Below are positions 35,128 to 47,474 of a DNA stretch of 64,000 nucleotides, piece after piece. The notes below the pieces were generated by a model. The model was given only the letters and a program-made list of their open reading frames with translations, made no database searches and had not been told where the DNA came from. The DNA is from Asterochloris sp. CNOR1. Taxonomy: Eukaryota > Chlorophyta > Trebouxiophyceae > Trebouxiales > Trebouxiaceae. The stretch lies in NCBI GenBank assembly GCA_963969365.1, contig OZ017754.1:62001-126000 (forward strand). Direction: 5' to 3'. Both the position numbers and the translations under genes were made by a program. Within the stretch, counting starts at the first letter, position 1. Every line of letters starts with the position of its first letter.

Positions 35128-36238
35128 CAGGCAGAGAGCAGAAAGACATTGGGGCGCTATGAATTCGTGTAATCAAGGTGACGAACATTGCCACAAAGAG
35201 TCCCCTAAACAAGTGCAAGCAGCTGCTGGAGGTGATGCTGGTTACACTCAGCAGGAAAAGATTTGGGGTCAGAACAAGAATTCGACTCAGATGGCATCAA
35301 GAGGGTGCTGTGATAGCATCACCACAAAATTGCTGTGAAGAGTCAAGAGCAGATAATGTCATGTTGGAGGTGACCGTGACGCTATCTCAAACGAATGTCA
35401 TATTTTCACGCCTTTTGCTGGCAGGATGGGCCACTCGCATAGGCGGCTAGGGGGCAGCACATCACACTGACACGCAATACAGTGCAGAGAGGATCTGAAT
35501 TGGCAGTTCAGACCAGTTGCCACAGTACAGAGATAGGCTGCAATCTGGCTATCACAGAACATGCAGTGGGTGGCATGAGGTTGTTGAATGACTTGCAGTG
35601 CAGCCTAACCACAAGAAGGAGCCCACAGACAGTGACAATCAGATCACGATCCGGCTGGTTGGACCATACTTGTGCCTGTGGCGGCTGAGGACCCAATAGT
35701 AATGAAGCAATGTTGTGGGCAGGCAACAGTAGAGCCTGCTGTGTTCTACAGGGCTCGCAGTCGGGTGCGCACTGCTAGCACCCTTTGCTGCAAGGGTCAT
35801 GAGGTGACCTAGTAGACACTGTGTGGTATACCGTAGTGGTTATGAACCGCTGCCACTGCTCCTCGTGCGCAGCAGCTCCTCCAGTGCTGCTGACTCCCCC
35901 CTGCAGGCCAAAGGGGCAATGCTGAGACAAAATCTCACAAGCTTTAGGTACATGCCACACAGGCAAGCAGCAATCACAGAATCTGCATGAGCACCCTGCA
36001 CTGAGCCAGATGACTCAGGCAACAGTCAAGCAGCACATGTGTGTCACAGCAGTTGTGTGCACATGCAATACACACAAGGGACAACAGGAGATGCAGCTGT
36101 GGATGTGTAAAACAGCTGCACGGCTAACCCTCACAGAAAAAGTGACAAGGCACCAGCAGTACCCTAGGTGTTGGCAGAATCAAACAGCCCGTAACGTGCC
36201 GGACCCATTGCAGGTCAGCCACCGTGCTGAGGCGAAAG
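35128..36238. other. Intergenic, convergent genes, nothing recognised
   Basis: This follows the J-protein stop and precedes the 3' end of the minus-strand gene at 36.5 kb. It contains a hydrophilic open frame at 35178-35450 (plus) with no family resemblance. It probably holds untranslated regions. Confidence 0.55.
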
Positions 36239-36480
36239 TCTTGATGCATGCAGCCAGCTGATGGAATCACAGTCCTGCTGCCCCAGCAGATAGTAGCCCC
36301 AAGGGCGATGGCCTTGATGCATGCAATCAGTGAAAGGCATCAAAGTGGTGCCAGGCAGGGCTGCAGCAAAAACCCTCGATGCAACAGCCTTGATACATGC
36401 AGTCAGCAGAAGGCATGAGACTGGTGCCCCAGCAGATCTGCAGCAATGATCAAGGCGACAGCCTTGCTGCACGCAGTCAA
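36239..36480. repeat. About 75-bp tandem repeat, four units
   Basis: The core cttgatgcatgcagtcag (with variants) begins at 36239, 36313, 36389 and 36463, a spacing of 74-76 bases. Between cores, ggtgccccagcagat-type sequence also recurs. It lies immediately 3' of the gene ending at 36525. Confidence 0.9.
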
Positions 36481-36524
36481 CGCATGACGTGCTAAGTGCT
36501 GCAGCGGTTTGGTTTGGGCGCAGC

Positions 36525-39500
36525 TCACCTGCAGGGGCTGTTCATGGACCCAGCAGCCGAGGTGGACAGGTGGAACTGCGAAGCCCCAGACGCGCAACTG
36601 GGCAGCTGGCTGGGCCAGTTGGGCGGCGAGGGGGTGGGGCTGCTGCTGCGCCTGCTTCTTTTGCCGTTGCTGGCTGCAGCCACCGTCCTCTGAGAGATAG
36701 GGGGAGACGCCCGTGCAACGCTGCGAGGCGTGGCAGCCAGGACACTTTCTGTTGGAGCAGAGTTGGCCTGAGGGCTCCTGGATGGCCTGCAGGGCAGCAG
36801 TTGCACAGGTCAGCAGCAGCAGAGTTTGTTAGTGGGCCAAAGCACCCACTGCCTCGGGGTGCCAGCGCCCAGGAAGCTCTCTTCCTGACCCAAGATGGGC
36901 TGGGGGCCTCTGAGCGGCCAGCAGGTGCAGGTCAGGTCAGCAGCAGCAGCAGTGCAGCAGCCACAGGCATCACAATTGCACACAGCAGCAAGAAATCCGG
37001 TCGACAACCTGCTGCAGGTCTTAGCCGTTGGATGTGTGCGACACCAGCAGGCATTCCACGTTTGCCCCTGCATGGACCTCCATGCAGCGAGCCCCTGACA
37101 GAGCACACCTGGGCCACACATGAGGCTCACCATGAGAAGGGGCTGGTGGGCACGCTGGGGAGGAGCTGGCACAGCTCTGGGTGCGAGGCAATGCGGGGGA
37201 TGCCCCCACGCACACACTTCTCCAGATCACCACTGCTGCCACTGCCCAGGCTGCTGTTCAGGTCGCTGAAGGCCTGCTCTGCCACCGCCGCCGTTCTGCA
37301 GGCAGGATAGGAGGGCCAGCTCAGCAAGGGAGGGATCAGCAAGGCTGCTGAGTGCGACATGGCAGCTGCAGCACGCTGCATCCCCCAGATCTGAGCTGTG
37401 TGCCCATCCTTGTGCAGCTGCCCTCCCCGCTGAAGCCACCTGTGTGGTGTCCATTGACCAGCCCTCTCTAAAGCAGGTGGTTGTCCTGTGTTTCCGAAGA
37501 AAGTTGACGCTGAGTGCAACAAAGGCCCAGAACTGAGGGCTGATGCTCTGTCACCTTGCATGCCACCCGAGCAGAGCATATGGGGCAGAGCAAGGGTGGC
37601 TCACTGCCGCTGAGCCTCCGCTCAGAGTACCTGTCCCACGGCAACAGGGGCCATGACAGGTGCCAGCCTGCTGCCTGACCATTGAAGCCGTTCATGCATA
37701 CCGAGTTTATAGCAGGAGCAACTGCTGGGCAACCAACCTGCAGAAGCCACAGGGCACAGCTGCGCACCTGCCGCCCGTCAGCACCGCCAGCAGGACCTGC
37801 TGCTGCTCTGTGGGGGGGGCCATGCCCTCGCCGACAACCGGAGGGCTCGATGTGACCTCCTGAGTGGGCATGCCCTGCGCCAGCTCGCCCAAGGGGTGCA
37901 CCTGCAGAAGGGCGAGGCGATGAACGTGGGCACGATGGATGGAATCAATGTGAGCAAGTATCCAACATTGCAGTGTCGTCCTAAGTTCAATCTGAGGTAC
38001 ATTTGCAATCTGGACGCAGCCCCCAAGATGGTGGAGCCCACAGGTACGCTTGGCAGTGCTGGGTCGGGGTTCCTGCTAGCGTGCTGTGCCTGGCCTCACG
38101 CCCCAACATGCGTGTTGGGGAATGACTGGCACATCCTTTCATTCAGCACTTGCCACACTCCAGGGCTCACGGAAGGGCTACTCATGTGTTGCAGCCCAGA
38201 TATCAAGAAAGACACATTATTTGCAGACAGGCTCCTTTCTTATGCATACGCCTGGGCGATCACCTTGTGAGGTGGCCACAGCAGGGCCAGCTCCTCCTGT
38301 GCAACCCCTTAGCACAGGTCTCCTGCCTCGCAGGTATGTTAGCTGGTGTGCAGCGTGCACACGCTCCAACCAGCCACAAGCTACCTGAGGCCGATACACA
38401 TTGCAGCCAGGCTATGTCTCAGAGCCTGTCTCAATGCTGACCTTTCGAATCGGCCGCAGCAGGGCCAGCTGCTCCTGAGAGGCGGAGGCGCTGCGATTAA
38501 GGCTCCCACGCCTCCCAGACTGCTCCAGGGGGTTGTCCTCCGGGATGGACAGCACCTGTGGGCGTTCAGAGCGCCCGCTGCTGCACAGCCGCGCCAGCTC
38601 GCTGGACACCAGTGACTGAAGTGCCTCCTGCAGCAGTGGGGGGGGCAGGTCAAGCATGCAAGGGGGTGCATCAAGCCTGCAGAGGCCTCAAGGGTGGGTC
38701 ATCTGCCGGGGGGGGTGGCACTGAGCACCTCCCAGAAGAGACGGCTCTCACAGCACAAGGCTGCTGTTCTTCACACGCATGAGTCATGTTTGTTGTGAGG
38801 CCATGCACAGGCTGATGCTTTCCGTGACTGATCGTGAGGAGCGCTGCCGATGCAGGCGGCCTGGCTTGCATCCGTCCAAAGCACCACGCCTCCAACTTTG
38901 CCCAGCCACATGGTGCCTGGCACCGGGTGGGAGAGCACGCCGCTCAGCATGAGGGCACCTCTGCCCAGACTGCAGTCCAGTGGCAAGACACCCCTTGGCT
39001 CACCGAGGCTGAGGACTCTGAGGCTGTCCTGCGCAGCCGTCGCCCCGGGGACCTAGGCGGCCGCGCTGCAGCCCCCAGGGGCCTCCTGGGGGAGACTGCC
39101 TCCTCCGAGAAGGGGTGCTGCCTGGACGCGGCGAAGGGGTTGGCCGCCTGCGCTCCAGCCGGCGGCGCGTCGCGCTGGACTGCGGGGGCAGCAGGTGCCG
39201 CTGCCACAGTCTGAGGGCGCTCCTGGCGGGGCGCAGCGCCGGTCCTGGCCGCGGCAGGTGCCGCTTCCGGGGCGCCCCGTGGCAATGCCGGAGCGCTGTG
39301 ATCGCATTTCTGTTGGAGGCGGACGCTGGGTAGTGCGGACGAGCTCCGGCTGGGCAAGACTGTCGGCTGCGGGGATGGGTGGTGGGGTGAAACCGGCCGC
39401 AGCAGCCATTGCTGACCTGGGGAGCTGAGCAGGGAATGCTCCCCGGAGCTGCGACTCAGCGGCAGGCTGGCGCTGGAGGGCAGGCTGCTCACGTCCCCTG

Positions 39501-41331
39501 CCAGCAGGTCCGGGAGCTGCTGCCTACAGGGCGCAACAGAGGTGGATCAGTCACAGCGGGTCAGTCAGACGACCTTACAAATCAGGCGCAAGGCAACGTT
39601 GGGGGCGCCCACCGGGAGCGTGACGTGTGATGGCTGGAGGCAGCAGCCTTGGCAGATTGCAGGGCGCCAGCGGGGGGGAAGGCTGCATGGCAGGTGACCA
39701 GCAGGCGCTGCAGTTGAGTCAGGGTGACTGTGTCTGTGGGGAGGAGTGGCGGTAGCGCAGCACCATCCTGCCCATACACTGCTGCGCAATGCCTGGCTGC
39801 CTTTGGCCGAGCTGGGGCCATGTCACAGCTGGACGATCAGGCAATGGAGCAGGCATGCCACATTGCTGTGACCTGCAGACCTTAGCCACCACAGGCATAG
39901 TGAAGTGACCCCGCCCCCTTCCCCTGGACGCTTCACTTTGTGGCCTTTGCAGAATGCTGACAGCACCACGCCTCCAACTTTGCCAAGCCACACAGTGTCT
40001 GGCACCGTTTGGGAGAGCACGCAGCCCAGCACAAGAGCATTTCTGCCCAGACTGCAATCCTGGGGAAAGAGGCACCTAGCTGGGACTGCCAGTGCGATCC
40101 CAGCCGCACCTGTCCAGCAGCCTGGGGCTCTCAGGCAAGCCCTCAGTCTTCTGCCTCTGCCTGCCGGGTCTGCCAATGCTGAAGGGGCTTTCTCGCACAT
40201 GCTGAGCCCCTGCCGCCTCCTCATTGACCCGCTTCTGCCGCGGCGCATATGCAGCAAGCTGGAGACCTGCAGACAGGGAGCAGCGTTGGCAGCAGAGTGC
40301 AGCTGCGCACGCCTCCGCGTCAAGCGCACGCCATGCTCTTGCCAGGACTGTCTGTATCAGCCCTGACTTGTGGCTGCACAGCAGCGGGTGACCTGGGTCA
40401 GCCCCGCATCGTTGCCACAGCCCTCAGCAGCTTGACAGCGTGGTCGACCACCAAACCTCGTACACTGTCCTGAGACGCAGCAGCTAGCTGTCTCAGCCTC
40501 CTGACTGGGTACAGGTAGTTTCTGTGGCCAGGGGCACCCACGCCTTGTCCGCATGGCACTCATCCTGCAGGGATGGTCGCTGTCCCCACCTGGAAGGGAT
40601 GACTCAGCCAGCGCGCCGCAGGTGGCGGCCATTCCCTGGTGCAAGTCCCCAGCTGACTTGCTGTGGACCAGCCCGTCAAGGCGGGCGGGGCTGCCAAAGT
40701 GCTGCATGATGAAGTACCGGGCGTGCAAGGTCTCACACATCTCAGGAGTGCCTGCAGGAGGGGCGGGGACGCCTTGGCAGGCCTGGAGCTTGCACTGTAA
40801 TGAGGGGCAGCTTGCACTGTAACAAGGGGCAGAACAGGACGGACCGCTTTGCTGCGCATGGCGCGCTTGGAGGCAGTCTGCTGGCGCTCACAGCATACCC
40901 ACGCCTGAAGCCAGTGGCTGGCGGCGCAGCTCTGGGCACAGCTTTGGGAGTATGGTGAGTCTGAGCTGCTACACATCTAGGCTTGCTCACACGTCACATG
41001 GGGAGCATGTGGTTTGTTCAAGTCACATTGAGCAGCTCCACTGAGGCCACCGCATGCTCAGGTGCCAGTGTGCAGACCTGATGCAAGTGCAGCAGCAAGC
41101 TGGAATCAAGGGATGAGGCCAAAGGTCCCTTTTTAGCACTAGGGCAGTAACGACAGATCTGAGCATGCTGCAGCCGTTGACACATACGGCAGACGCCCCC
41201 GGCAGCAGTACTGACCTGCGTAATGGTGTTAGCACGGTGGCTGAGGGCCCCTTCCGTGACCAAGCTCCCGTCGCGGTCCCTAGCTCTCAGACTGGACCGC
41301 TCCCTATGCTCGCTGCTGCTTCATGACAACT
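36525..41331 (-). CDS. Unrecognised multi-exon protein, Ser/Pro-rich in the middle
   Basis: Well-supported exons are 41216 to about 41331, 41027-41077, 40905-40965, 40590-40751, 40110-40266, a long Ser/Pro/Ala exon at about 38990-39528, 38442-38627, 37768-37901, 37131-37295 and 36525-36687. Readable segments are TLAPEHAVASVELLN, LRLTILPKLCPELRRQPLAS, EMCETLHARYFIMQHFGSPA, YAPRQKRVNEEAAGAQHV, SIGRPGRQRQKTEGLPESPR, IPEDNPLEQSGRRGSLNRS, EQQQVLLAVLTGGR and EQAFSDLNSSLGSGSSGD. The N-terminal part is helical and folded-looking, while the rest is disordered with Arg-x-x-Ser sites, like a signalling scaffold. The start codon, exons around 39.6-40.5 kb and some junctions are unresolved. I recognise no family. 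The protein may end at the TGA at 36525, or splice there instead, since the same bases form a GTGAGC donor. Confidence 0.6.
38888..38992 (-). repeat. About 105-bp duplicated segment (partner 39968-40073)
   Basis: Both copies encode the same hydrophobic peptide on the minus strand: GVLSHPVPGTMWLGKVGGVV here and CVLSQTVPDTVWLGKVGGVV in the partner. Each is preceded by GATTGCAG or GACTGCAG, usable as an acceptor. The partner fits the incoming phase of exon 40110-40266, so it may be the real exon. This copy runs out of frame with the long Ser/Pro exon before it. Confidence 0.8.
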
Positions 41332-41455
41332 CAGAGCCAGTGGCGCAGTTGCCACACTTTTCTTCTGACAGTTTTGTAAACATCTTGACTGATTGGCAGC
41401 AAATATCTCGAGGAGGCCTAGGCAGGCTTCAGATGAATGTCTCGAGCATTCTGTC

Positions 41456-44400
41456 TTATAGAAGGACCAGGCCAACACCAGAAGGCTCGATGTCCTTGCC
41501 CAGGACTCGCCAATTGTACAGATAGTAGCGCAGCTTGCCGTCCCCAATGCCAAATTTGAGCTCCTTCATGAAACTGGTGTTATCAAAAATGTCCAGCGCA
41601 TTAAAGACATCGTGGTCCCTGTGAGCAAACATGCAGGCTCAGCTAGACTGGCATGAAGACTCAATGTGCGCAGCCGCAATGATGGACAAGTCGGCCGCCA
41701 TGGCATAACACAAGCGGAAGCAGCCGCAATGACCAACAGGCCGACCTCCATGACAGAAGACAAATTACAGCAGGCATCCAGGCTCATGCATAGGGAGGGC
41801 CGCACCAGCAGCACAGCTCTGGCATCAGGGACTGCGGGAGGACTGCGTGACCAACATGCTGGCACCCACAAGCTGCACCACACAGTCTGCCATATGCAGC
41901 AAGACTGGCTTCCCACCCTTTGGCCCTTGGCAAGGCAGGACACGCCAGCCACCACACAAATCAACAAAGAAATGGCCTGCACCAACAACAATGCCCCAGG
42001 GTGACTTACGATTTCTTGGCCAGGATGAGGGCGTCCTGCATGAGTTTGTTCAGGGGGGTCTCGGTGGCCACTGTGTAGTACATATAGGCGGCTGTCAGGG
42101 TGTCATACTTTTCGTTGCCGATCACCGTGGAGGGCAGCGTGTAGAAGCTCAGAAGATCGGTGATGATGCCTCCTGCAGCAGTGTGGAGCAGAAGCATTGA
42201 CTGTGGTGCCTGTCATGATGATGGGGTTCAGCGTGTAGAAGCTCAGCAGGCTGGTGATGATGCTGCTCCCTGCAGCAGGGCGAAGCAAGCAGGTTGCAGC
42301 AGTGCATAGGGCAGCGTGGATGCCCCTGCCAAGCGTGTGCTCCACAAAACTCAGGGCTGCACAGAACACATGAGACCCAGTTACTCCACCAGGCAGAGAG
42401 GCCTCCAAATGGCTTCTGTAAGCTGTCAAGCAGCAGCACAGCAGCTGAGAGCAACGCAAGGCCAGCTGGCAGCCCTACCTGCCTACCCAGGTAGAGCGCA
42501 GAGCCCCTTCCAACTACCAAACAGCCCCAGCTGCGCTTCGACCTCCAAGTCAAGCAGCCTCTGGGCAGCCATTGCCAGCTTCCACCCTGCTGGCAACATC
42601 CCCCCACACTCACAGAGTCTTTCAACAGACGGGCTGCCACAAGGCTGGGACTCTGGCTGACCAGCAGGCCCATGCGCACGCTAGACCACAATGGCACACC
42701 TGGTGCAGAATGACTGTTCTGCCTGTCATCACACACAAAAAGGACAGCCACCTGCCACTGCCTGACCAACAGCCCACAGGTAGCAGGCAGTCCCCTGCAC
42801 CCTTGACCAAGAAAGCCCTACCTGCACTCTCTACCACAAAGGCTGATACCACCCCTGGCCGGCTCATCAGATAGTGCTCCACCTCCTCCTCTGTGAAAAC
42901 AGGGGCCAGCCCAAACCTGCCCAGGTAGGTGCTCAGCAGCTGCGTTACCTGCAGGCCATGGGACTTGTGGATTAGAGGCCAGCATGCCTCGCGAAGTTGG
43001 CAGCTCAACAATCTGTAGGGGCATCAAATCTGCTAGGAAAGGGCTGGTGTGAAGTTGGTAGGCCTCATGAACGCCGGGCCAGAACAGCTTTGCCCTGGTG
43101 GTTGCTCAGCAGCTGTGTCACCTGCAGGCAGAGAACACAAGGCAGGACAACAGGGATCTGCATGATCAAGGGCTCCTCTCACAGACATGTCTTGGCATGG
43201 TGGGGGTGTCTCCTGCAGGGGACGGGCAGTCATGACTCACAGGCAATGGAAGCTTGCAGCAGCTTCGTGTGCCACAAGGGCAGGAAGCACCATGGTGGTG
43301 GCATGGCCCGTGAGCAACGGGCCCAGCAGCTGCGTGCGCTGAAGGAGCCGAGCAATGGGCTCAGCAGTCGCCTGGCCGCACAAAGAGGGGCCAGTTTCGA
43401 AGTCATGTGCACACAGCCCCTCAGCAGCCGGGAGAGCACTGTGGTCGTGCCATCATTCGACCGTGCACAAATTGCGGGGGGAGACTGGAATCTGGTGATG
43501 CAGTGCAGTGCAGCAGCAAGCTGGTGTCCACGATGCACTGCTGCAGGCGGCGCATCAGCTTGGCATGGATGCTGCGCATGGGCGAACTTGCCTGGGCAGT
43601 GTCTCGCCTCTCCAGTGCCCGTATGCCTGGCGTCAGCGGCTCATCTGGCAGCTTGTACAGCTTCAGCGTCCGTGCCATTGTCATCCGAGACTGCAGGCGG
43701 CCAGGCAGGAGATGAACAGTCTGCAGCCATACCCTTGCAGATGAGGCTGCTAATGGGTGCAAAACGGGGGCAGCATGCTGACGTTAGGTCTGGCCTGTGC
43801 ACCCTGAAGCGGCTGTCATGGAGCTGTCAGCACTCGGCCAGTACTGCACTGGCTCCAATAGCCCCTCTGACAATGCAGTCTGCTTCAGCAGTGCGTCGAT
43901 GAGGAACCAACAACATGCCACATCAAGGGGTATGCTGAACAGCAGTCACATGACATGCTGCAAGCTGTGCTGACCTGCAGGCGCGAGAAGCCCACTGAGA
44001 TGAGCTTCTTGGGGTTCAGGGACCTGTGCCAGTACTGGGTGACGGCCACAGGTTTTGGCAGCACCACTCCTGCAGTGTAAGCTGCCTGCCAGATGTCATT
44101 GGCATTCACTCGCCGCGTGATCTCCTGCAGCGCACCAGCACAGGCATGTGAGGTGGGTCAGTTGGCATCGCCACTCAGACTGATGGGGGTGGCATGGTGC
44201 AAGATCCAGATGCATGGCAGGAGTCTGCACGGATCGCTTGCATGCCAGCTGGGATCAGGACAGACTGCTCGCTGCCCAGCTAAGCAGTTGCAACGAACAG
44301 GCAGCAGCACTGTAGGGGAGGCACATGGCTGGCTCCCAGTACAACAACCCTGCTCTTGGCCAGGGGTGGCCAGCCTGAGGAGGGCACCAGCCACGTGCAC

Positions 44401-47194
44401 GCTGCACTGCAAGAGAGGCAGCGGCTACAACTGGGCCCCCAAAGGTGGCTGGTGCATGAGCTGCAACCCCTGCAGTGCGCCAATCCTTGACCAACACAAC
44501 AGGCTGGTGCACCGGGCACAGTTCAAGCAGCCGTGCAAAGGCAGAGGCAGGCAGGCACACAAATGCAGCACATCATGTGACAGGAGCCTGAGTACTGAGC
44601 AGCCTCTGTGCAGCGTGCAACAAGCACGCACATCCCTGCACGCAGACAACCCCAGGGCCCACCTTGATCAGCACAGGTGCGAGGCGTTTGGAGCGAAGCT
44701 TCTTGTGCACGCACAGGAAGTTTATCTCCACCATGGCCACCGTGTTCTGCCTGGCACGGATTGTGGCTGGAACAGCAGTGATGAATCCGACCAGCTTCCT
44801 GTTGCTGGCCACGCGCACGCCCAGGTGCCATTCCGGCTTGAACCCTGGCGGCTGCAGCGCCCACTTCAGGAAGGAGTGGGAGTACTTGAACCTGCACCAG
44901 GACGAGCATGAGTGCATGTGGTGCGCTGCTGGAAGCAGGCTGTCGTTGATGCCTGGCTGCACCTCTTACTTCAGGAGGATTGCAGCCGTGCATCTGCAGG
45001 GAATGGAGGACTGGTAGTGCTGAGAGGCTGGGGGTCACAGCAGGCAGGGATGCCTGTTCAAGCATGGTTCCTATGTAACGCATACCCAGGGAGCCAGACT
45101 TCACACATCTTCAGCAGATATAACCAGCTTGACTTGCTGCAGCAGCAGCATCATTCCCTGACAGATGCACATTCAGGGCGGCAGAGCTGTTCTTGCATCT
45201 GTTCCTTAGACATTCCCTGTTGACATGCTGCAGGCTGCTTACTCTGTGAGTCTCCCAAAGCAGAAAACATCACGCGTGCCAGCAGCATCCTTGACCCTGT
45301 TTCACCTGAACATGGCATCATCGTCCTCCACATAGTTGAACATCAGCAGGTCATACACCTGCAGCAAGTCAGCCATGGCTGCAGAGTGCAGCTGCACAAT
45401 GCTTGCCGTTTCAAGGCTGCTACTCATGCTGCTCTGCACATTCAGTTTGCAGGTCCAACCAGTTTGCAGCCCCAGCTGGCTGGCGCTCATGCTGCTTAGC
45501 ACATCAGCTCGCAGCTGCACACGGTTGGCACCCCTTGGGCTGGTCTTCATGCTGCTTCGCACCAGCCTTGTAGCACTCAACCTGGCAGCTGTGCGTCAGG
45601 TGCATGCTGGCTTGGCTGCCAAGAGCACTCAATGTGGCCCCACCTCCTTGACAACCACCTCATCATTTATGTCACAGTCACACCACTCGAAACTGCACGG
45701 CAAGCAGCATCAAGTTGTCAGTGGCCCTTGTTATGCCAACAGCACATCGCTTGACTAACATTGGCACAATGCATGCCAGCACTAGGGCGCTCACAGGTCA
45801 GCCTGCAGTTCATTTAAACAGTGAGGTTCCCTGCTGCGCCACAAACTTGTTATTTAATCATGGTAACTGCAGTCCCTGGGCAATTTGATGTGCATGCAAC
45901 AGGAGCCAGCCTTGACGCAACAACCGCCCGCTGCGACGCCTGCCCCACCAAGCTCGATGGGTGATGTCCCCCAGACTGCTCACTTGGCAGGCAGATCGTA
46001 GGGCTCCTTCCGGATGTCTGCCACCGTCTTAGGCTTATCTATAGGGCCATCACGGTCCTGCACCGGGAGGCAGTCATACATGAGGGAACCACGATGTGTG
46101 TGAGCACTGCATGACAGGCAGGCCCTGTCACCAGCTGCCGCTTGCTGATCAGCAATGGGGGGTTTCAATCAAGGCTTTGGTAGTCCACGCACCGCAGTGT
46201 GTTGTCGTGAACGGCTCGACACTGGCCAGACATGGGTAACCTGGGCTGGAGGCAGCAGGCAGCAACTGCTGCTGGTTGGGAACATGCTCAGCTTTGAGGC
46301 AGATGTGAGCTGTGCACGTCGCGCCCTCTCACACGGTGGCTTGCCAGCATGCTTTTTGTGTGAATGGTGACCTGTGCCAGTTGCTGAGCCAGTGACACGT
46401 GGCAATGCACCAAATGATGGTGTGGTGGCGCACCACACAGGCAGTGTGCACTGCCACGCTCACCGGCATGTTCTCATCGAGATCGGTGAACTGCGCCACG
46501 GGCTGGGTCTCCCAGAAGGCGTAGCGATCTTTCATGCCCTCTCGCTGCTGGTTCACTGCCATGCTGGTTAGCATGCTCTTCAGCTCCTCCAGGTACCCCC
46601 GTTGCTGGGCTGCAGCATCGTTGAGCCATGTTGTGCATTCAGAGGATCAATGTGAATCCTTCAAGTGAAGGCAAGGCGCCTGCACTTTGCTGCAGCTGTG
46701 AGTCCCCCGATGCTGGGCTCCGTGAGCTGGGTGTTGTTTGAAGCATTGGCATGAGGGAGTAGCAGGGAGATTCACGGTCCAGAAAAGGGCCCCGTGCATA
46801 CCGGAACGGCAAACCCTCATCACCCGCATGCAATGCTTTTCCTATTTGCTGCCACCAAGTTCCCTAACCCATGTCGCATGGCACTGGCATCCAGGAACCT
46901 ACCGGCTGCGCCAGTGCGGGGCACCACCTGCTGGCTGCTGGAAGCTGTTGAGGTGCTGCCGCGGGCAGAGGCCTGGCTGGAGGGACCAGGCTCAGCTGTG
47001 CCATTTGCACGACTGCTGGGCTTCTCAGTCGAAGCAGCTGCAGCCTGTGCTGCTGCAGCGACAGCATCCTGTCCGCCAGGTGCTGCTGTGCCATTGGCCT
47101 TGACCTGCTTGCCACGCGCGAGGAACGGCGCGTGCTGCTCGCTGGTGGCGGATTGGCTGTCAACCTCTGCAGCAAGCGCTTGGCCATATTGCAT
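41456..47194 (-). CDS. NMT1: Glycylpeptide N-tetradecanoyltransferase (N-myristoyltransferase)
   Basis: This transfers myristate from myristoyl-CoA to N-terminal glycine of proteins in the cytosol. Eleven exons join in phase to 514 aa: 46903-47194, 46464-46609, 45984-46057, 45644-45692, 45306-45358, 44663-44891, 43975-44124, 43592-43690, 42822-42948, 42010-42172 and 41456-41618. An Ala/Ser-rich N-terminal extension (about 1-100) precedes [22 protein letters not shown], the signature [51 protein letters not shown] and the second signature [16 protein letters not shown]. The protein ends GLVLL, the C-terminal carboxylate being the catalytic base in this family. Exon 43592-43690 is followed by a GC donor. 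The start lies 280 bases from the divergent PAQR gene. All family landmarks are present and it looks functional. Confidence 0.96.
42205..42269 (-). pseudogene. Partial duplicate of NMT exon 42010-42172 (5' part)
   Basis: The copy begins after its own CTGCAG acceptor and reads [18 protein letters not shown], against [18 protein letters not shown] in the working exon. It enters in the right phase but has no convincing donor. It lies in the intron just upstream of the working exon. Confidence 0.8.
43070..43121 (-). pseudogene. Partial duplicate of NMT exon 42822-42948 (5' part)
   Basis: The copy starts after CTGCAG and reads [18 protein letters not shown] then a stop, against [18 protein letters not shown] in the working exon. 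One lost base breaks the frame. It lies in the upstream intron. Confidence 0.75.
45425..45570. repeat. About 61-bp tandem repeat in an NMT intron
   Basis: The motif tcatgctgct(c/t)(t/a/c)gcac recurs near 45426, 45488 and 45548, with gcagctgcac-type sequence between copies. It is confined to the intron between exons 45644-45692 and 45306-45358. Confidence 0.7.
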
Positions 47195-47474
47195 GGAACA
47201 GGGTCAGCTGGCAGCCAGTCCATGCAGATTGTGCCATGGAGGTTGTGCTTCAGCTTGAAGCGTGTGCAGCCTGTAGCTGTGGCAATCACCTTCAGTCCTG
47301 CCAGATGTGGAGGCTTGCTCAGATCCCTCACCCTCCATGCTGCTGGACGAGGCCAAGATCCAGCTCCTGCTCTGCAGCTTTTGATCTGACAGAGGCACGA
47401 AATAGTGATAAACGGCCTCTTGTGATCTATCAGACTCCTCCTAACCACATTAGCAGGCACTGAACCTGTGCCAT
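47195..47474. promoter_or_regulatory. Divergent promoter region, NMT / PAQR
   Basis: 280 bases separate the two start codons (47194 minus, 47475 plus). No core promoter element is evident. The spacing implies shared regulatory sequence. Confidence 0.5.

Noticed and set aside
36489-37310. 273-codon plus-strand ORF
   Set aside because: Overlaps minus-strand exons 36525-36687 and 37131-37295, which read more like protein and have splice sites.
43230-43390. A third copy of NMT exon 42822-42948 near 43330
   Set aside because: Similarity is limited to gcagctgc-type low-complexity sequence, too short to support.
42997-43902. 301-codon plus-strand ORF
   Set aside because: Antisense to NMT introns and to NMT exon 43592-43690, with no protein resemblance.
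44093-44911. 272-codon plus-strand ORF
   Set aside because: Antisense shadow of the strongly conserved NMT exon 44663-44891.
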